Below, piece after piece: positions 53,477-62,481 of a stretch of DNA of 64,000 nt. Where the stretch lies: the NCBI RefSeq assembly GCF_900109355.1, contig NZ_FOBF01000019.1:1-64000 (forward strand), read 5' to 3'. The notes beneath the pieces are model-generated. The model ran no database searches. It saw nothing but the letters and a program-made list of their open reading frames with translations, and was not told the origin of the DNA. Each line of letters begins with the position of its first letter. The stretch's first letter is position 1. The position numbers and the translations under genes are program-made. This DNA is from Nonomuraea pusilla (lineage in GTDB: Bacteria > Actinomycetota > Actinomycetes > Streptosporangiales > Streptosporangiaceae).

Positions 53477-55286
53477 CGGGGTTCTGGTCACGCCGACCGC
53501 TGGAAAGCTCAGGCAGTTGCTCAGCCTGCTCGCGCTGCGCGCGAACACCGTCGTACGGACGGAACGGATCGTCGAGGAGTTGTGGGAGGCGACGCCGCCG
53601 GCAAGCGTCTCCACCACCCTGCAGACCTACATCTACCTGTTGCGTAAACACCTCAACCTCGGCCGCTCCCCGTCCGCCGAAAAGCCGGCCGAGCCCCTGC
53701 TGGAGACCTCCCCGTACAGCTACCGGCTCAGCCTGACGCCCGGCATGCTCGACGCTCTGTGGTTCGAGCAGCGCGCCGATCGCGGCCGGGCCGAGCTGGA
53801 GGCGGGCGACCTGGCGGCCGGCTCGGCGACCTTGGGGGAAGCGCTGCGGCTCTGGCGGGGCCCCGCCCTGGCCGACGTGGTGTGCGGGCCGCTGCTGCAG
53901 GCGGAGGTCCTGCGGTTGGAGGAGCGGTACAAGGGGGTGCTGGAGAGCCGCATCGACGCAGACCTCGCCCTCGGCCGCCACGCTGAGCTCCTGGGGGAGC
54001 TGACCTCGCTGGTGGCCGAGTACCCGACCCACGAGGGCTTCCCCTTCCGGCTCATGACGGCGCTCTACCGGTCCGGTCGCCGGGCCGACGCCCTGAGCGT
54101 CTACCAGCGGTTACGCCGCAGTCTCGCCGAAGACCTGGGCCTCGACCCCTCGGCCGGGATCCGGCGGCTGCACCAGAGCATCCTGGACTCCGATCCGCTT
54201 CTGGACCTGCCTGGGACCGCGACGGTCGCCACTCCGCCGCCTCCCGAGGTGAACATGGTCCCGGCCGCCCCGAAGATCGTGGGCCGGGCCCACCAGCTGG
54301 CGGAGATCTTCGATCTGCTGACCGCGCCTCCCGGCAGTCAACCGGCCGTGGTGATGATGGCCGGTCCGCCCGGCTCCGGCGCGACCACGATCTGCGCCCA
54401 CGTCTCCCAGGTGGTCCGCGAGTGCTATCCGGACGGTCAGTTCTTCGCCTCCATGCTCGATCACGAAGGCCGGAAGATCGGCGCCGAACGCGTCCTGGAG
54501 GACTTCCTGCGGGCGACCGGAGTCTCCGGGGACTGCGTGCCGCTCTCACTTCCGGGCCGGGTCCTGGCCTTCCAGGACTGGACGCGGTCGAGACGGGTCC
54601 TGATCGTGCTGGACGACGTCACGGAGACGGCCCAGCTGAGCCCCCTGCTACCCGCCAACGCCGACAGCGCGGTGCTGGTGACCTGCCGGCGCAGGTTGTC
54701 GATCCCCTCGGTGAGCCACTTGATCAACATTCCTCCGCTGACCGTGGGGGAGGGCGTCCGGCTCCTGGCGGACCTCCTGGGTGACGCACGCGTCATACGA
54801 GAGCCCCATCGCGCCCGGCGCCTGGTGGAGCTGTGCGACGGCCTTCCCGGCGCCCTGCATGACGTCGCGGCTCGCCTGCTCGTACGACCGCACTGGGAAC
54901 TCGGCAGGATGGTCAAGACCTGCGAGCTGTCGTACGCCGGCTCCTCCCCGGCCGGAGGCAGCATCTGGGCGAGCGTCGAACGCACCTGCCGGCTGGCTTC
55001 CCACCGGGTGCAGGCCGCACTGGGCCGCCTGACGGAGCTCGCGAGCCCCGTCGTCCCGCTCTCCCTGGCGGCCGCCACGCTCCAGGTGGACGAGCACCTC
55101 GCCGAGATGCTCCTCGAGGAACTGGTGGAACTGCGGCTCCTCGAGGCCGACCCCGGCGAAGGCCACGCCAAGGAACCGCGCTACCGGTTCATCCCCACCA
55201 TCCGGCATGTCGCGCGGCTTCTCACCGGCCCCGCCGAAGCCGACCCGCTGGACGCAGCGCTGGTCCGCGCCGGCCTCCCCAGCTGA
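53397..55286 (+). CDS. SARP-type pathway regulator with NB-ARC domain
   Basis: Encodes 629 residues. The N-terminus (VSLLGPLEVMCDG, LLSLLALRANTVVRTERIVEELW, TLQTYIYLLRKHL) is the OmpR-type DNA-binding domain of SARP activators; a BTAD domain follows to about residue 255. Residues 290-500 are NB-ARC-like with Walker B RVLIVLDDV, but the Walker A lysine is missing (GPPGSGATT). Codon 239 (54111-54113) is TTA, a bldA target. It should activate the polyketide operon. The start is uncertain among close ATG and TTG codons; all overlap the thioesterase gene. Confidence 0.92.
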   Translation: MSAPHRVMRGLVALRVSLLGPLEVMCDGVLVTPTAGKLRQLLSLLALRANTVVRTERIVEELWEATPPASVSTTLQTYIYLLRKHLNLGRSPSAEKPAEPLLETSPYSYRLSLTPGMLDALWFEQRADRGRAELEAGDLAAGSATLGEALRLWRGPALADVVCGPLLQAEVLRLEERYKGVLESRIDADLALGRHAELLGELTSLVAEYPTHEGFPFRLMTALYRSGRRADALSVYQRLRRSLAEDLGLDPSAGIRRLHQSILDSDPLLDLPGTATVATPPPPEVNMVPAAPKIVGRAHQLAEIFDLLTAPPGSQPAVVMMAGPPGSGATTICAHVSQVVRECYPDGQFFASMLDHEGRKIGAERVLEDFLRATGVSGDCVPLSLPGRVLAFQDWTRSRRVLIVLDDVTETAQLSPLLPANADSAVLVTCRRRLSIPSVSHLINIPPLTVGEGVRLLADLLGDARVIREPHRARRLVELCDGLPGALHDVAARLLVRPHWELGRMVKTCELSYAGSSPAGGSIWASVERTCRLASHRVQAALGRLTELASPVVPLSLAAATLQVDEHLAEMLLEELVELRLLEADPGEGHAKEPRYRFIPTIRHVARLLTGPAEADPLDAALVRAGLPS

Positions 55287-55302
55287 CAGTGATGACGGAG
55301 GT

Positions 55303-55384
55303 GAGCGCTTCCCGCCAGGGTCTGACCCGCCGACTGACCTCGAGGTCCTCAACGGGATCTGTCGTCCCCGGCCGGGAAGCGCTC
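55303..55384. repeat. Perfect 12-bp inverted repeat after SARP
   Basis: GAGCGCTTCCCG (55303-55314) is the exact complement of CGGGAAGCGCTC (55373-55384), with 58 bases between. It begins 17 bases past the SARP stop and ends at the IS30 remnant boundary. It may be a terminal-repeat relic of an insertion sequence or part of a transcription stop. Confidence 0.5.
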
Positions 55385-55389
55385 ATGTG

Positions 55390-56040
55390 TGCTCACCGGA
55401 CGTGGCGTTGTGACTCCGAAGCCCTCCATCCAGGGCAGGTGCGACAGCAGGGTGAACCGCGTCGTGCGCTCCACCAGGGCACCGATCGCCGACCTGCCGG
55501 TGCCGATGATGAGATCACCCTCCCAGTGGCCCGGAACCGCGCGGGGCTCCACGATGTCGTCCAGCGGCGGTCCTGACGGTGGGGTTTGTTCCGTCCCTTC
55601 CAGGGCGCTGTCTGCGGCCCCGCCACCGGCGTGCCGTCCGGGTGGCATACGTCCGCGTCGAGGCGTTGCGCCGGAGCTCGCGGGAGATCGTCGACGGCGA
55701 GCGCCCCAGGCGCCGGGCGATCTCGCGCACGCCGAGCTTCGGGCACGGCATAACGCGATCTCTTCCCGCTCCGCGAACGACAGGTAACGGCCCGACACCG
55801 TCGGGGAAAGGCATGGTCCCACCCCGCCGGCCTGGCGAAATCAGCGTGTCCCAACCGCCGGCGACACGCCGATCTCCGCCGCGGCGTCCTCCGAGCTCAC
55901 CCCTCGAGCGATCGCTCGCCAGAACCGGACGCGGTCCTGTCGCCAGGCGACAGCCGGCCGTCCCGGCGAGGGGATCCGACCGCGATACAACCGGACGGCC
56001 TGCTGTTTCCTGCCCACCCCCATGCGCGAACACCTCGAAC
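55390..56040 (-). pseudogene. Degenerate IS30-family transposase
   Basis: Reading on the minus strand across frames: GVSSEDAAAEIGVSPA, then SGRYLSFAEREEIALCRA, then LGVREIARRLGRSPSTISRE, then PPLDDIVEPRAVPGHWEGDL followed by IIGTGRSAIGALVERTTRF. This is an IS30 transposase N-terminus, its helix-turn-helix and the start of the DDE domain (GHWEGDL). At least two frameshifts and loss of the C-terminal half make it inactive. It separates the polyketide cluster from the ABC exporter region. Confidence 0.75.
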
Positions 56041-56410
56041 GACGAAGTGTTGCGAGCACCGATCGAATCCGCCCTGACAGCCCCTGTCCGAGTGAAAGAT
56101 CACCGGCCCGGTGGGGCGGCGGCGTGCACAGGCCCGGCGCAGGGCCCCGGCATGGCACTGCGGCGGGCGTAGCAGGCGGCACGGGAGACTCCCAGCAGCT
56201 CACACGCCCGTTTGACGTTGTGGCCGCCCTGCTTCTCCGCCTCGATGAACGGGTGCACGCTCACCGGGTCTCCTTGGCGAAGAAAGCTGTCGCTCGCTTG
56301 AAAAGCTCGGCCGAGCGGTCACCGCGTCGGCACAGCTCCACGATCTCGGCCTTGAACTCCGGCGTGAACGAGCGGCGAGGACGCGGCTTCTTCTTCCTCA
56401 TGCTCTCCAT
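56041..56410 (-). pseudogene. Degenerate IS3-family element (orfA and orfB fragments)
   Basis: From the right: MRKKKPRPRRSFTPEFKAEI and VELCRRGDRSA are the start of an IS3 orfA transposase; after an internal deletion comes LFKRATAFFAKETR, its end. Next, VHPFIEAEKQGGHNVKRACE and LLGVSRAACYARRS start orfB. After another deletion, VIFHSDRGCQ, a piece of the integrase core, reads near 56100. Most of the DDE domain is lost and the neighbouring IS30 relic abuts it. Confidence 0.7.
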
Positions 56411-56551
56411 CATGGGCATCCTTCCGGGGACGAGCCCCTGATCTCGGATGTCCGTCAAACCGGATCAAGCCCAGCTACCTCGGCGCGGCGCAGACGTCGT
56501 AGAGCGATCAGCCGGCACAGCGCGGACACTTCACGCCACGTCGCCTGGTGC

Positions 56552-58855
56552 TCATTCCGTACGCAGCGCTTCGGCGATGGTCAGCCTGGCGGCCGAGCGC
56601 GCGGGCAGGTACGCGCCCAGCATGGCGATGGCGACGCCCGCCACGGCCAGTGCGGCCAGTGCTGTGGCCTGCCAGACGTCGAGCAGGATCTCAGGTGCGG
56701 TGAGCCCCGCCGCGTTGAGCATGGCCAGCACGATGACCCGGTGCGAGGCGATGCCGATGGGGATGCCGACCAGGCCGCCGAAGGCGCCCAGCGCCGCCAT
56801 GGACGTGATCATCATCAGCGTCACCTGGCGCGGGGTCATCCCGATCGACTTCAGCATGGCCAGGTCGCGACGGCGCTCGCTGGTGTCGAGCACCACGGTG
56901 TTGAAGACGCCCAGTGTCGCCACCGTGCCGAGGAGCAGGGTGAAGACGGACGCCGCGCTGATGACGGCCACGCTGTTCTGGTCCACCCGCGACTTCGTCT
57001 GCGGGTACAGGCCCGGTTCGGCTGCTTTGACGGCGGCGTTGAACTTCTCGACGTCGGCGCCCGGAGTGAGCCGCACCTCGTACTGAGTGGCGCTGCTGTT
57101 CGGGTCGAGCGCGGTCAGCGTGGGCCAGCTCGCGACGACGAGGTCGTTCGCGGCGTCCATGAGCTCGCCCACGATCGTGGCCTGGGTGTGGCCGCCGCCG
57201 AGCGCGAGCGTGAGCCGGTCGCCGACGCGCAGCCCGAACCGCTTCAGGAACGCCGAAGGGGCGGCGACCTCGCCAGGCCCGGAGATGTAGCGCCCGGCCA
57301 CGACCACGTCGCCGCGGGTCGCGGCGTCGCCGCGCAGAAACTGGGCCTTGATCCGGCCCGTGTGGCCCGGCAACTGCACGTCGATCCAGGCGTCGGCGGT
57401 CACGTACCGCACGCCGGGCTGCGAGCGCAGCAGCGCCTCGATGGCGGCGTCGTTCAGCTTGGGCCTGGTCTGGTCGGGCCGTCCGACATGGACGACGGAA
57501 TGGACGTGGCCGACGCGCTGTGCCGTGTCGCCGTAGGCGGTCATCGTCTGGAACAGGCCGGTGGCGAGCGTCACCGCGGCCACGCCGAGGATGATCGCGG
57601 CCAGCGTCAACGTCGAGCGGCCGGGGCGGGCGAACGGCAGGCCCAGGCCCAGGCTCACCGAGCGCGGCAGCGGAGTGCCCGACAGCAGGCCCTGGATCGC
57701 CTGCCCGCGTCCCGGTCGGGGCGCGCTGCCGGCCCGGATGGTCTCGGCGGCGGGCAGCCGGTGCGCGCGAGAGGCGGGGATGAACGCGGCCAGGACGACC
57801 ACGGCCGGTACGCCGATCAGCGCCGCGAGATACACCCACAGGCTGACGGCCAGGCCGATGGACGACCCGATGCCCGGGAACGCGCGTTGCAGCAGCGGCT
57901 GTGAGACCAGGGCGCCGAGCCCGGTGCCGACCAGGCACCCGGCCAACCCGGGCAGCAGGACCATGGCCAGGTACACGGCCATGACCTGGTTGGGGGTGAA
58001 CCCCAGGGACTTGAGCACCCCGATGTGGCGCTGCCCGGCGACAACGGCGCCGCCGATGACGTTCGCCACGATGAGCACCGCCACCAGAAGTCCCAGGAGA
58101 CCGAACCCCACCAGGAACGGCAGGTAGGCGGCGGCAGCCCGGGAGACGTCCTGCTTGACGGCGAGGTAGGACTGCTGGCTGAGCACGCCGGAGGGCGGCA
58201 GCCCGGCGGTGGTGCTCGTCGTGGCCGCGCGCAGGTCGCCTTCCGTCTCCGCCTTGGTGAACCGGTAGAGCATCTGGGTGGTCTTCGGGTTCATCGTCTG
58301 CATCTGCGCGGGTGTGACCCAGGCCTCGGATGTCCTGCTGACGCTGGAGGCCAGGCCGACGATGGTGAAGTTCACCCCCTCCTGGGTCTGCACCGTGGCG
58401 CCGATCAGGTCGCTGAAGAGCGGCTCGACCGGCCGGTTCACCACGATCTCCCCGGGTTCGGCGGCCCAGCGGCCCGCCCAGAGGTCGATCTGGTCCACGG
58501 GACCGCCCGGACCGGGCCGTCCGACGACCGTGAGCGGTCCGGGCGGCAGGCTCTGCCGGGTGTCGGCGACGATGACCACGGTCTGGCCGAACGGCCCGGC
58601 CGCCGCCTCGACCCCTGGCTTGCCCGCCGTCCGCGTGAGCAGCGCGTCGGGAACCGTGGCCCGGTCGAACGTGGACACGACGTGCGCCCCGTGCTGCTTG
58701 GCGAAGGTCCGGTCGAAGGGCCCCGAGGAGGCCTCGAGCAGACCGAGCGCCACGACGATCGCCACGGTCGAGGACATGACCACCACGGCCAGGATCGTGC
58801 TCTGCAACCTTCGCTGCCGCACCGCCGCCAGCGCGGCGCTCCACACCACGCTCAT
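56552..58855 (-). CDS. MacB/FtsX-type ABC transporter permease
   Basis: Encodes 767 residues with the duplicated FtsX layout: an N-terminal helix (LQSTILAVVVMSSTVAIVVALG), a large extracytoplasmic domain, three helices near residues 260-370, then a second copy (STLTLAAIILGVAAVTLATGL) with another large domain and three final helices ending in LPARSAARLTIAEALRTE. Such permeases pair with an MJ0796-like ATPase for export or mechanotransmission of lipids, peptides or drugs. The ATG overlaps the ATPase stop. It may export a product of the neighbouring cluster, but an IS graveyard lies between. Confidence 0.92.
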   Translation of the reverse strand: MSVVWSAALAAVRQRRLQSTILAVVVMSSTVAIVVALGLLEASSGPFDRTFAKQHGAHVVSTFDRATVPDALLTRTAGKPGVEAAAGPFGQTVVIVADTRQSLPPGPLTVVGRPGPGGPVDQIDLWAGRWAAEPGEIVVNRPVEPLFSDLIGATVQTQEGVNFTIVGLASSVSRTSEAWVTPAQMQTMNPKTTQMLYRFTKAETEGDLRAATTSTTAGLPPSGVLSQQSYLAVKQDVSRAAAAYLPFLVGFGLLGLLVAVLIVANVIGGAVVAGQRHIGVLKSLGFTPNQVMAVYLAMVLLPGLAGCLVGTGLGALVSQPLLQRAFPGIGSSIGLAVSLWVYLAALIGVPAVVVLAAFIPASRAHRLPAAETIRAGSAPRPGRGQAIQGLLSGTPLPRSVSLGLGLPFARPGRSTLTLAAIILGVAAVTLATGLFQTMTAYGDTAQRVGHVHSVVHVGRPDQTRPKLNDAAIEALLRSQPGVRYVTADAWIDVQLPGHTGRIKAQFLRGDAATRGDVVVAGRYISGPGEVAAPSAFLKRFGLRVGDRLTLALGGGHTQATIVGELMDAANDLVVASWPTLTALDPNSSATQYEVRLTPGADVEKFNAAVKAAEPGLYPQTKSRVDQNSVAVISAASVFTLLLGTVATLGVFNTVVLDTSERRRDLAMLKSIGMTPRQVTLMMITSMAALGAFGGLVGIPIGIASHRVIVLAMLNAAGLTAPEILLDVWQATALAALAVAGVAIAMLGAYLPARSAARLTIAEALRTE

Positions 58856-59550
58856 GGGGCCCACTCCAGCTTGCGTTCGGCGGTCACCCGGCCGTCGGCC
58901 AGCTCGATCACCCGGCCGGCGCACCGCTCGGCCAGCCGTTCGTCATGGGTGACCAGTAGCAGCGTCTGGCCGATCTGGTGCAGGTCGAGCAGCAGGTCCA
59001 TCACCTGCTCACCGGAGTGGCTGTCCAGCGCGCCGGTCGGCTCGTCGGCCAGTAGCACGGCCGGCCGGTTCATCACGGCGCGGGCGACGGCGACACGCTG
59101 GCGCTCGCCGCCGCTCAGCACCGCTGGGTACATGCGGGCGCGGTCGGCGATACCGAGTTCGTCCAGCAGTTCCAGCGCGCGTCTGCGGGACTGGGCGGCG
59201 GGCGTGCCGGTGAGCTGGGCGGCGAGCGCCACGTTGTCGAGCGCGGACAGGTCGTCGAGCAGGTTGAAGAACTGGAAGACCATGCCGATCCGGCGGCGCC
59301 TGAACAGTGCCAGCCCTGTCTCGTTCAACCCGGTCAGGTCCTCGCCGTGGACGATGACCCTTCCGGCACTGGGCCGGTCCAGCCCGGCGATCATGTTGAG
59401 GAGCGTCGACTTCCCGCAGCCCGATGGCCCCATCACCGCGACCGCCTCACCGGCACGGATCTCCAGCGAGACGCCGCCCAGTGCCACGGTCTCGCCGTAT
59501 TGCCTGCGTACCTGATCAAGTTGTACGACGATTTCGGTTCCGGTTGTCAT
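58852..59550 (-). CDS. MacB/LolD-type ABC transporter ATPase
   Basis: Encodes 232 residues. Walker A GPSGCGKST, the signature LSGGERQRVAVARA, Walker B VLLADEPTGALD and the H-loop VTHD are all intact. It powers the FtsX-type permease next to it. Expression diverges from the two-component system across a 116-base intergenic region, a common layout in which the kinase-regulator pair controls the exporter. Confidence 0.95.
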   Translation of the reverse strand: MTTGTEIVVQLDQVRRQYGETVALGGVSLEIRAGEAVAVMGPSGCGKSTLLNMIAGLDRPSAGRVIVHGEDLTGLNETGLALFRRRRIGMVFQFFNLLDDLSALDNVALAAQLTGTPAAQSRRRALELLDELGIADRARMYPAVLSGGERQRVAVARAVMNRPAVLLADEPTGALDSHSGEQVMDLLLDLHQIGQTLLLVTHDERLAERCAGRVIELADGRVTAERKLEWAP

Positions 59551-59666
59551 GGAAGGAAGCTACAAACGGTGCCGGAGGCCGGGCGTCCTTCCCCGGATGT
59601 AAATCCGCTCCGATGTCATCCTGTGGATGTAGTGCGGATCTCCACGCCGTTTGCCAGGGTGGAACG

Positions 59667-60593
59667 GTGGGCGGAGTCTGGGCGTACGCCGTGGTCGTCG
59701 TTGTGGTCGCGCTGCTGGGAGCCACGCTGTCGCTGAGTGTCGCGCTCGTGCGATCCCACCGGCGGCACCGCGAGGCCATCGAGGAGCGAGGCAGGCTCCT
59801 GGAGTTGGAGAGCAAGAGGGCCGCCAGGGCAGCGGTCGACGCCGAGCGGGCCAGGATCGCCAGGGAACTGCACGACATCGTCAGCCACAACGTGAGCCTC
59901 ATGGTGGTCCAGGCCGGCGCGGCGCGCGAGGTGATGACCAGCAAACCGGACGAGTGTGTGGAGGCGCTCAAAGCGGTCGAACACGCCGGCCGCTCGGCGA
60001 TGTCGGAGCTGCGGCACCTGCTGGGACTGCTCGCCCCTTCCCCGGACGGCGTCGAGGACTCCTTCGACGCCGGCCTCGTGCCGTCGCCGAGCCTGCGCGG
60101 CCTGAACACGCTGATCGACCGCTTCTCCTTCGCCGGGCTGAACGTGGAGACGCGCATCCTGGGCGACCCGCGCGTGCTGCCGCCGGGCATCGACGCGACG
60201 GTCTACCGGATCATCCAGGAGGCGTTGACCAACACGCTCAAGCACGCCGAGCCGGACGCGAAGGCCGAGGTGACGATCCGCTACGCCGCGAACCAGATAC
60301 GTGTGGAGGTGCTCAACACCGGACCCAGCACGCTCACCGCTGGCCGGCCCGAGCAGCCGGCAGGGCGAGGCCGTGCCCTGCCGGTGGCGCAGCAGAGGAA
60401 AGGTGACGACGGAGCCGGGCGCGGCCTGCTGGGGCTGAGCGAACGGGTCGCCGTGTACGGCGGGGACCTGGACGCCCGGCGCCGCCTCGGCGGCGGTTAC
60501 CGCATCCGCGCCCGCATCCCGCTGAACGCGCCGCCCGCCGGCGACCGGTCTGGCCCGCCCTCGGCGGGCACGTTGTCCCGACAGGACGGTTGA
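59667..60593 (+). CDS. NarL-type sensor histidine kinase
   Basis: Encodes 308 residues. One hydrophobic segment at the N-terminus (YAVVVVVVALLGATLSLSVAL) anchors it in the membrane; no sensory extracytoplasmic loop is visible. The HisKA_3 dimerisation domain carries the phospho-accepting His69 in ARELHDIVSHN. The ATPase domain shows NTLKHAEPDAKAEV (N-box) and GRGLLGLSERV (G-box). A GTG start with GGGTGGA nearby is chosen because it begins just before the helix. TGA overlaps the response-regulator ATG. It may sense envelope-active compounds. Confidence 0.92.
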   Translation: MGGVWAYAVVVVVVALLGATLSLSVALVRSHRRHREAIEERGRLLELESKRAARAAVDAERARIARELHDIVSHNVSLMVVQAGAAREVMTSKPDECVEALKAVEHAGRSAMSELRHLLGLLAPSPDGVEDSFDAGLVPSPSLRGLNTLIDRFSFAGLNVETRILGDPRVLPPGIDATVYRIIQEALTNTLKHAEPDAKAEVTIRYAANQIRVEVLNTGPSTLTAGRPEQPAGRGRALPVAQQRKGDDGAGRGLLGLSERVAVYGGDLDARRRLGGGYRIRARIPLNAPPAGDRSGPPSAGTLSRQDG

Positions 60594-61279
60594 TGACCCC
60601 CGAGCCTTCGCCCCGCGTGCTGATCGTCGATGACCAGGCGCTCATCCGGACAGGTTTCCGGCTGATCCTCACCACCCGCGGCATCGACGTGGTGGGGGAG
60701 GCGGCCGACGGCGTGGAGGCGGTGACGGCCGCCCGGGAGCTGCGGCCGGACGTCGTGCTCATGGACATCCGCATGCCCAACATGGACGGGCTGGAGGCGG
60801 CCAGACGGGTCCTGGCGCAGGATCCGGGCTGCCGCGTGCTCATGCTGACCACGTTCGACCTCGACCGCTACGTGTACGCCGCGCTGGCTCTCGGCGCGAG
60901 CGGCTTCCTGCTGAAGGACGTCACGCCCGAGCACCTGGCCAATGCCGTGCGGCTGGTCACCACCGGTGACGCCCTGCTGGCGCCGTCGATCACCCGGCGG
61001 CTCGTCGAGCGCTTCGCCGCGCAGGAGCCCGCCGGCGGCGCGCCGTCCAAGGACGTGCACGCCACCCTGGCCGGCCTGACCAGTCGCGAGATCGAGGTGC
61101 TGACCCTGGTGGGGCGCGGGTTGTCCAACGCCGAACTGGCCAAGGCGCTGACGCTGAGCGAGACCACGGTGAAGACCCACGTCGCCCGCATCTTCACCAA
61201 GCTGGCTCTGCGTGACCGCGCCCAGGCCGTCGTCGTCGCCTACGAGACCGGGCTCGTCACCGCGGGCACCGGCAACTGA
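60593..61279 (+). CDS. NarL/LuxR-type response regulator
   Basis: Encodes 228 residues. The receiver domain has the acidic pair in VLIVDDQ, phospho-accepting Asp58 in VVLMDIRMP, and LLKDVTPEHL. The C-terminal LuxR helix-turn-helix reads LTSREIEVLTLVGRGLSNAE and LSETTVKTHVARIFTKL. It is coupled to the kinase (TGATG) and probably activates the divergent ABC exporter operon. Confidence 0.95.
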   Translation: MTPEPSPRVLIVDDQALIRTGFRLILTTRGIDVVGEAADGVEAVTAARELRPDVVLMDIRMPNMDGLEAARRVLAQDPGCRVLMLTTFDLDRYVYAALALGASGFLLKDVTPEHLANAVRLVTTGDALLAPSITRRLVERFAAQEPAGGAPSKDVHATLAGLTSREIEVLTLVGRGLSNAELAKALTLSETTVKTHVARIFTKLALRDRAQAVVVAYETGLVTAGTGN

Positions 61280-61610
61280 CCGGCTCGGTCGGCGGGAGCG
61301 CTCACTGCCGGGCCTCGGCCAGACCGAGCACCTCGAACTCGGCGGCCCGATCCCCGCTGATCGAGGCCAAGGGCGGCGACGTGGGGGCCAGCACGCTCCG
61401 CAAGGGGCGGGCGCAACCGGCCGGTAGCGAGATCCTCGGCTCGTACGCTCACCGCCCTGTCCTGGTCGGCGCGTGCGTGCGGCCCGGAGACCACCTCCTC
61501 CTCACCATCGACCACGACCTGCACCCCGGGCAGCCGACGGCGCACCCGAGCCGGATCCGACATCGAAGACGAGTCAGCGGTCGGGCAACCTCGAAGACCG
61601 AGGGGTGGGG
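61280..61610. other. 331-bp gap with no supported gene
   Basis: Open frames cross the region on both strands (for example a minus-strand frame 61240-61563 beginning MSDPARVRRRLPGVQVVVDG), but none shows a known domain or a convincing start. CTCGGTC near 61285 and GACCGAG near 61323 could form a weak hairpin after the response-regulator gene. It may contain remnants of a decayed gene. Confidence 0.4.
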
Positions 61611-62267
61611 CTAAGGGGTTGGCTTGGTGATGCGCAAGGCGAAGTCCGCGTAGGCGTCGGCCACTTCGTCTGGCTCGTACGGCAGGGCGGAGTCGTACCA
61701 GTTCGCCACGCGCATCCCCATCCCGCTGATCGCGGTGACCGCGAGGAAGGCGTCGGGCACGTCGAAGACGCCCGCGGCGATGCCCTCGTTGATGATGTCG
61801 ATGAGCAGCGTCCGGCCGGCCGCGCGGAGCATGAGCACGGGGCCGGCCAGCTCGGGGGAGAGGGCGTGCAGCTCGTTGTCGGCCACGACGGCGAGCATGG
61901 GGAACTCCGCGTGCGCCAGGACGTGCGCGCGGACGACCCGGCGCAGGCGCGACTCGGGGTCCGCCAGGCCTGTGGAGGCCGCCTCGGTGAGCCGCCGGTG
62001 GTGCTCCTCGTGGCCGATCCGCACCAGCTCGGCCAGGACGTTCTCCTTCGTGGGGTAATGGGAGTAGAGGGTCGCCGATCGGATGTCGCAGGCCAGCGCG
62101 AGGTCGCGGATGGAGGTGCCGTAGAAGCCCCGTTCGGCGAAGAGCCGCAGCGCCTCGCGGAGGATCCGGCCGGAGGTGCCCTGCAGCAGGATGTGCTCAG
62201 GCAACCGGATCTCGGAGGCGGCGATCCTGCGCAGGGTCCCCAGAGCTGCCGATCGATCGTTAGTCAC
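61611..62267 (-). CDS. TetR-family transcriptional regulator
   Basis: Encodes 218 residues from a GTG. The TetR helix-turn-helix is GRILREALRLFAERGFYGTS then IRDLALACDIRSATLYSHYP. The ligand-binding domain follows (HVLAHAEFPMLAVVADNE; MRVANWYDS), resembling regulators of fatty-acid or CoA-ester metabolism. The start lies five bases from the stop of an MFS remnant. No divergent gene partner is adjacent, so its original target may have been the lost transporter. Confidence 0.9.
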   Translation of the reverse strand: MTNDRSAALGTLRRIAASEIRLPEHILLQGTSGRILREALRLFAERGFYGTSIRDLALACDIRSATLYSHYPTKENVLAELVRIGHEEHHRRLTEAASTGLADPESRLRRVVRAHVLAHAEFPMLAVVADNELHALSPELAGPVLMLRAAGRTLLIDIINEGIAAGVFDVPDAFLAVTAISGMGMRVANWYDSALPYEPDEVADAYADFALRITKPTP

Positions 62268-62271
62268 GCGC

Positions 62272-62480
62272 TCATTCTGCCAAGGTGTCAGCCCGGTTGG
62301 TCTCCTTGAGCGCCAGGGCGCAGACGAGGGAGACCAGCAGGGAGACGCACACGTAGGCGGCCACGGCCCAGATGCCGGAGGCGGTGAGCAGGGCGGTGGC
62401 GATCAGCGGGGCCAGCCCGCCGCCGAGGACGGCGCCGATCTGACCGGCGACGCAGGCCCCGCTGAAGCGTACGGCGGTTC
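62272..62480 (-). pseudogene. C-terminal fragment of an MFS transporter
   Basis: On the minus strand the frame reads TAVRFSGACVAGQIGAVLGG, then LAPLIATALLTASGIWAVAA, then a helix VSLLVSLVCALALKETNRAD and a TGA at 62272. This is the last two helices of a metabolite:proton symporter of the MHS group (GGGLAPLIAT). The rest of the transporter is gone; sequence breaks at the stop codon of the secreted hydrolase. The junction shows a past recombination or deletion between the two genes. Confidence 0.65.
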
Positions 62481-62481
62481 T

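Noticed and set aside
61240..61563. Minus-strand 107-codon frame after the response regulator
   Set aside because: It overlaps the end of the response-regulator gene on the other strand and shows no recognisable domain or start signal.
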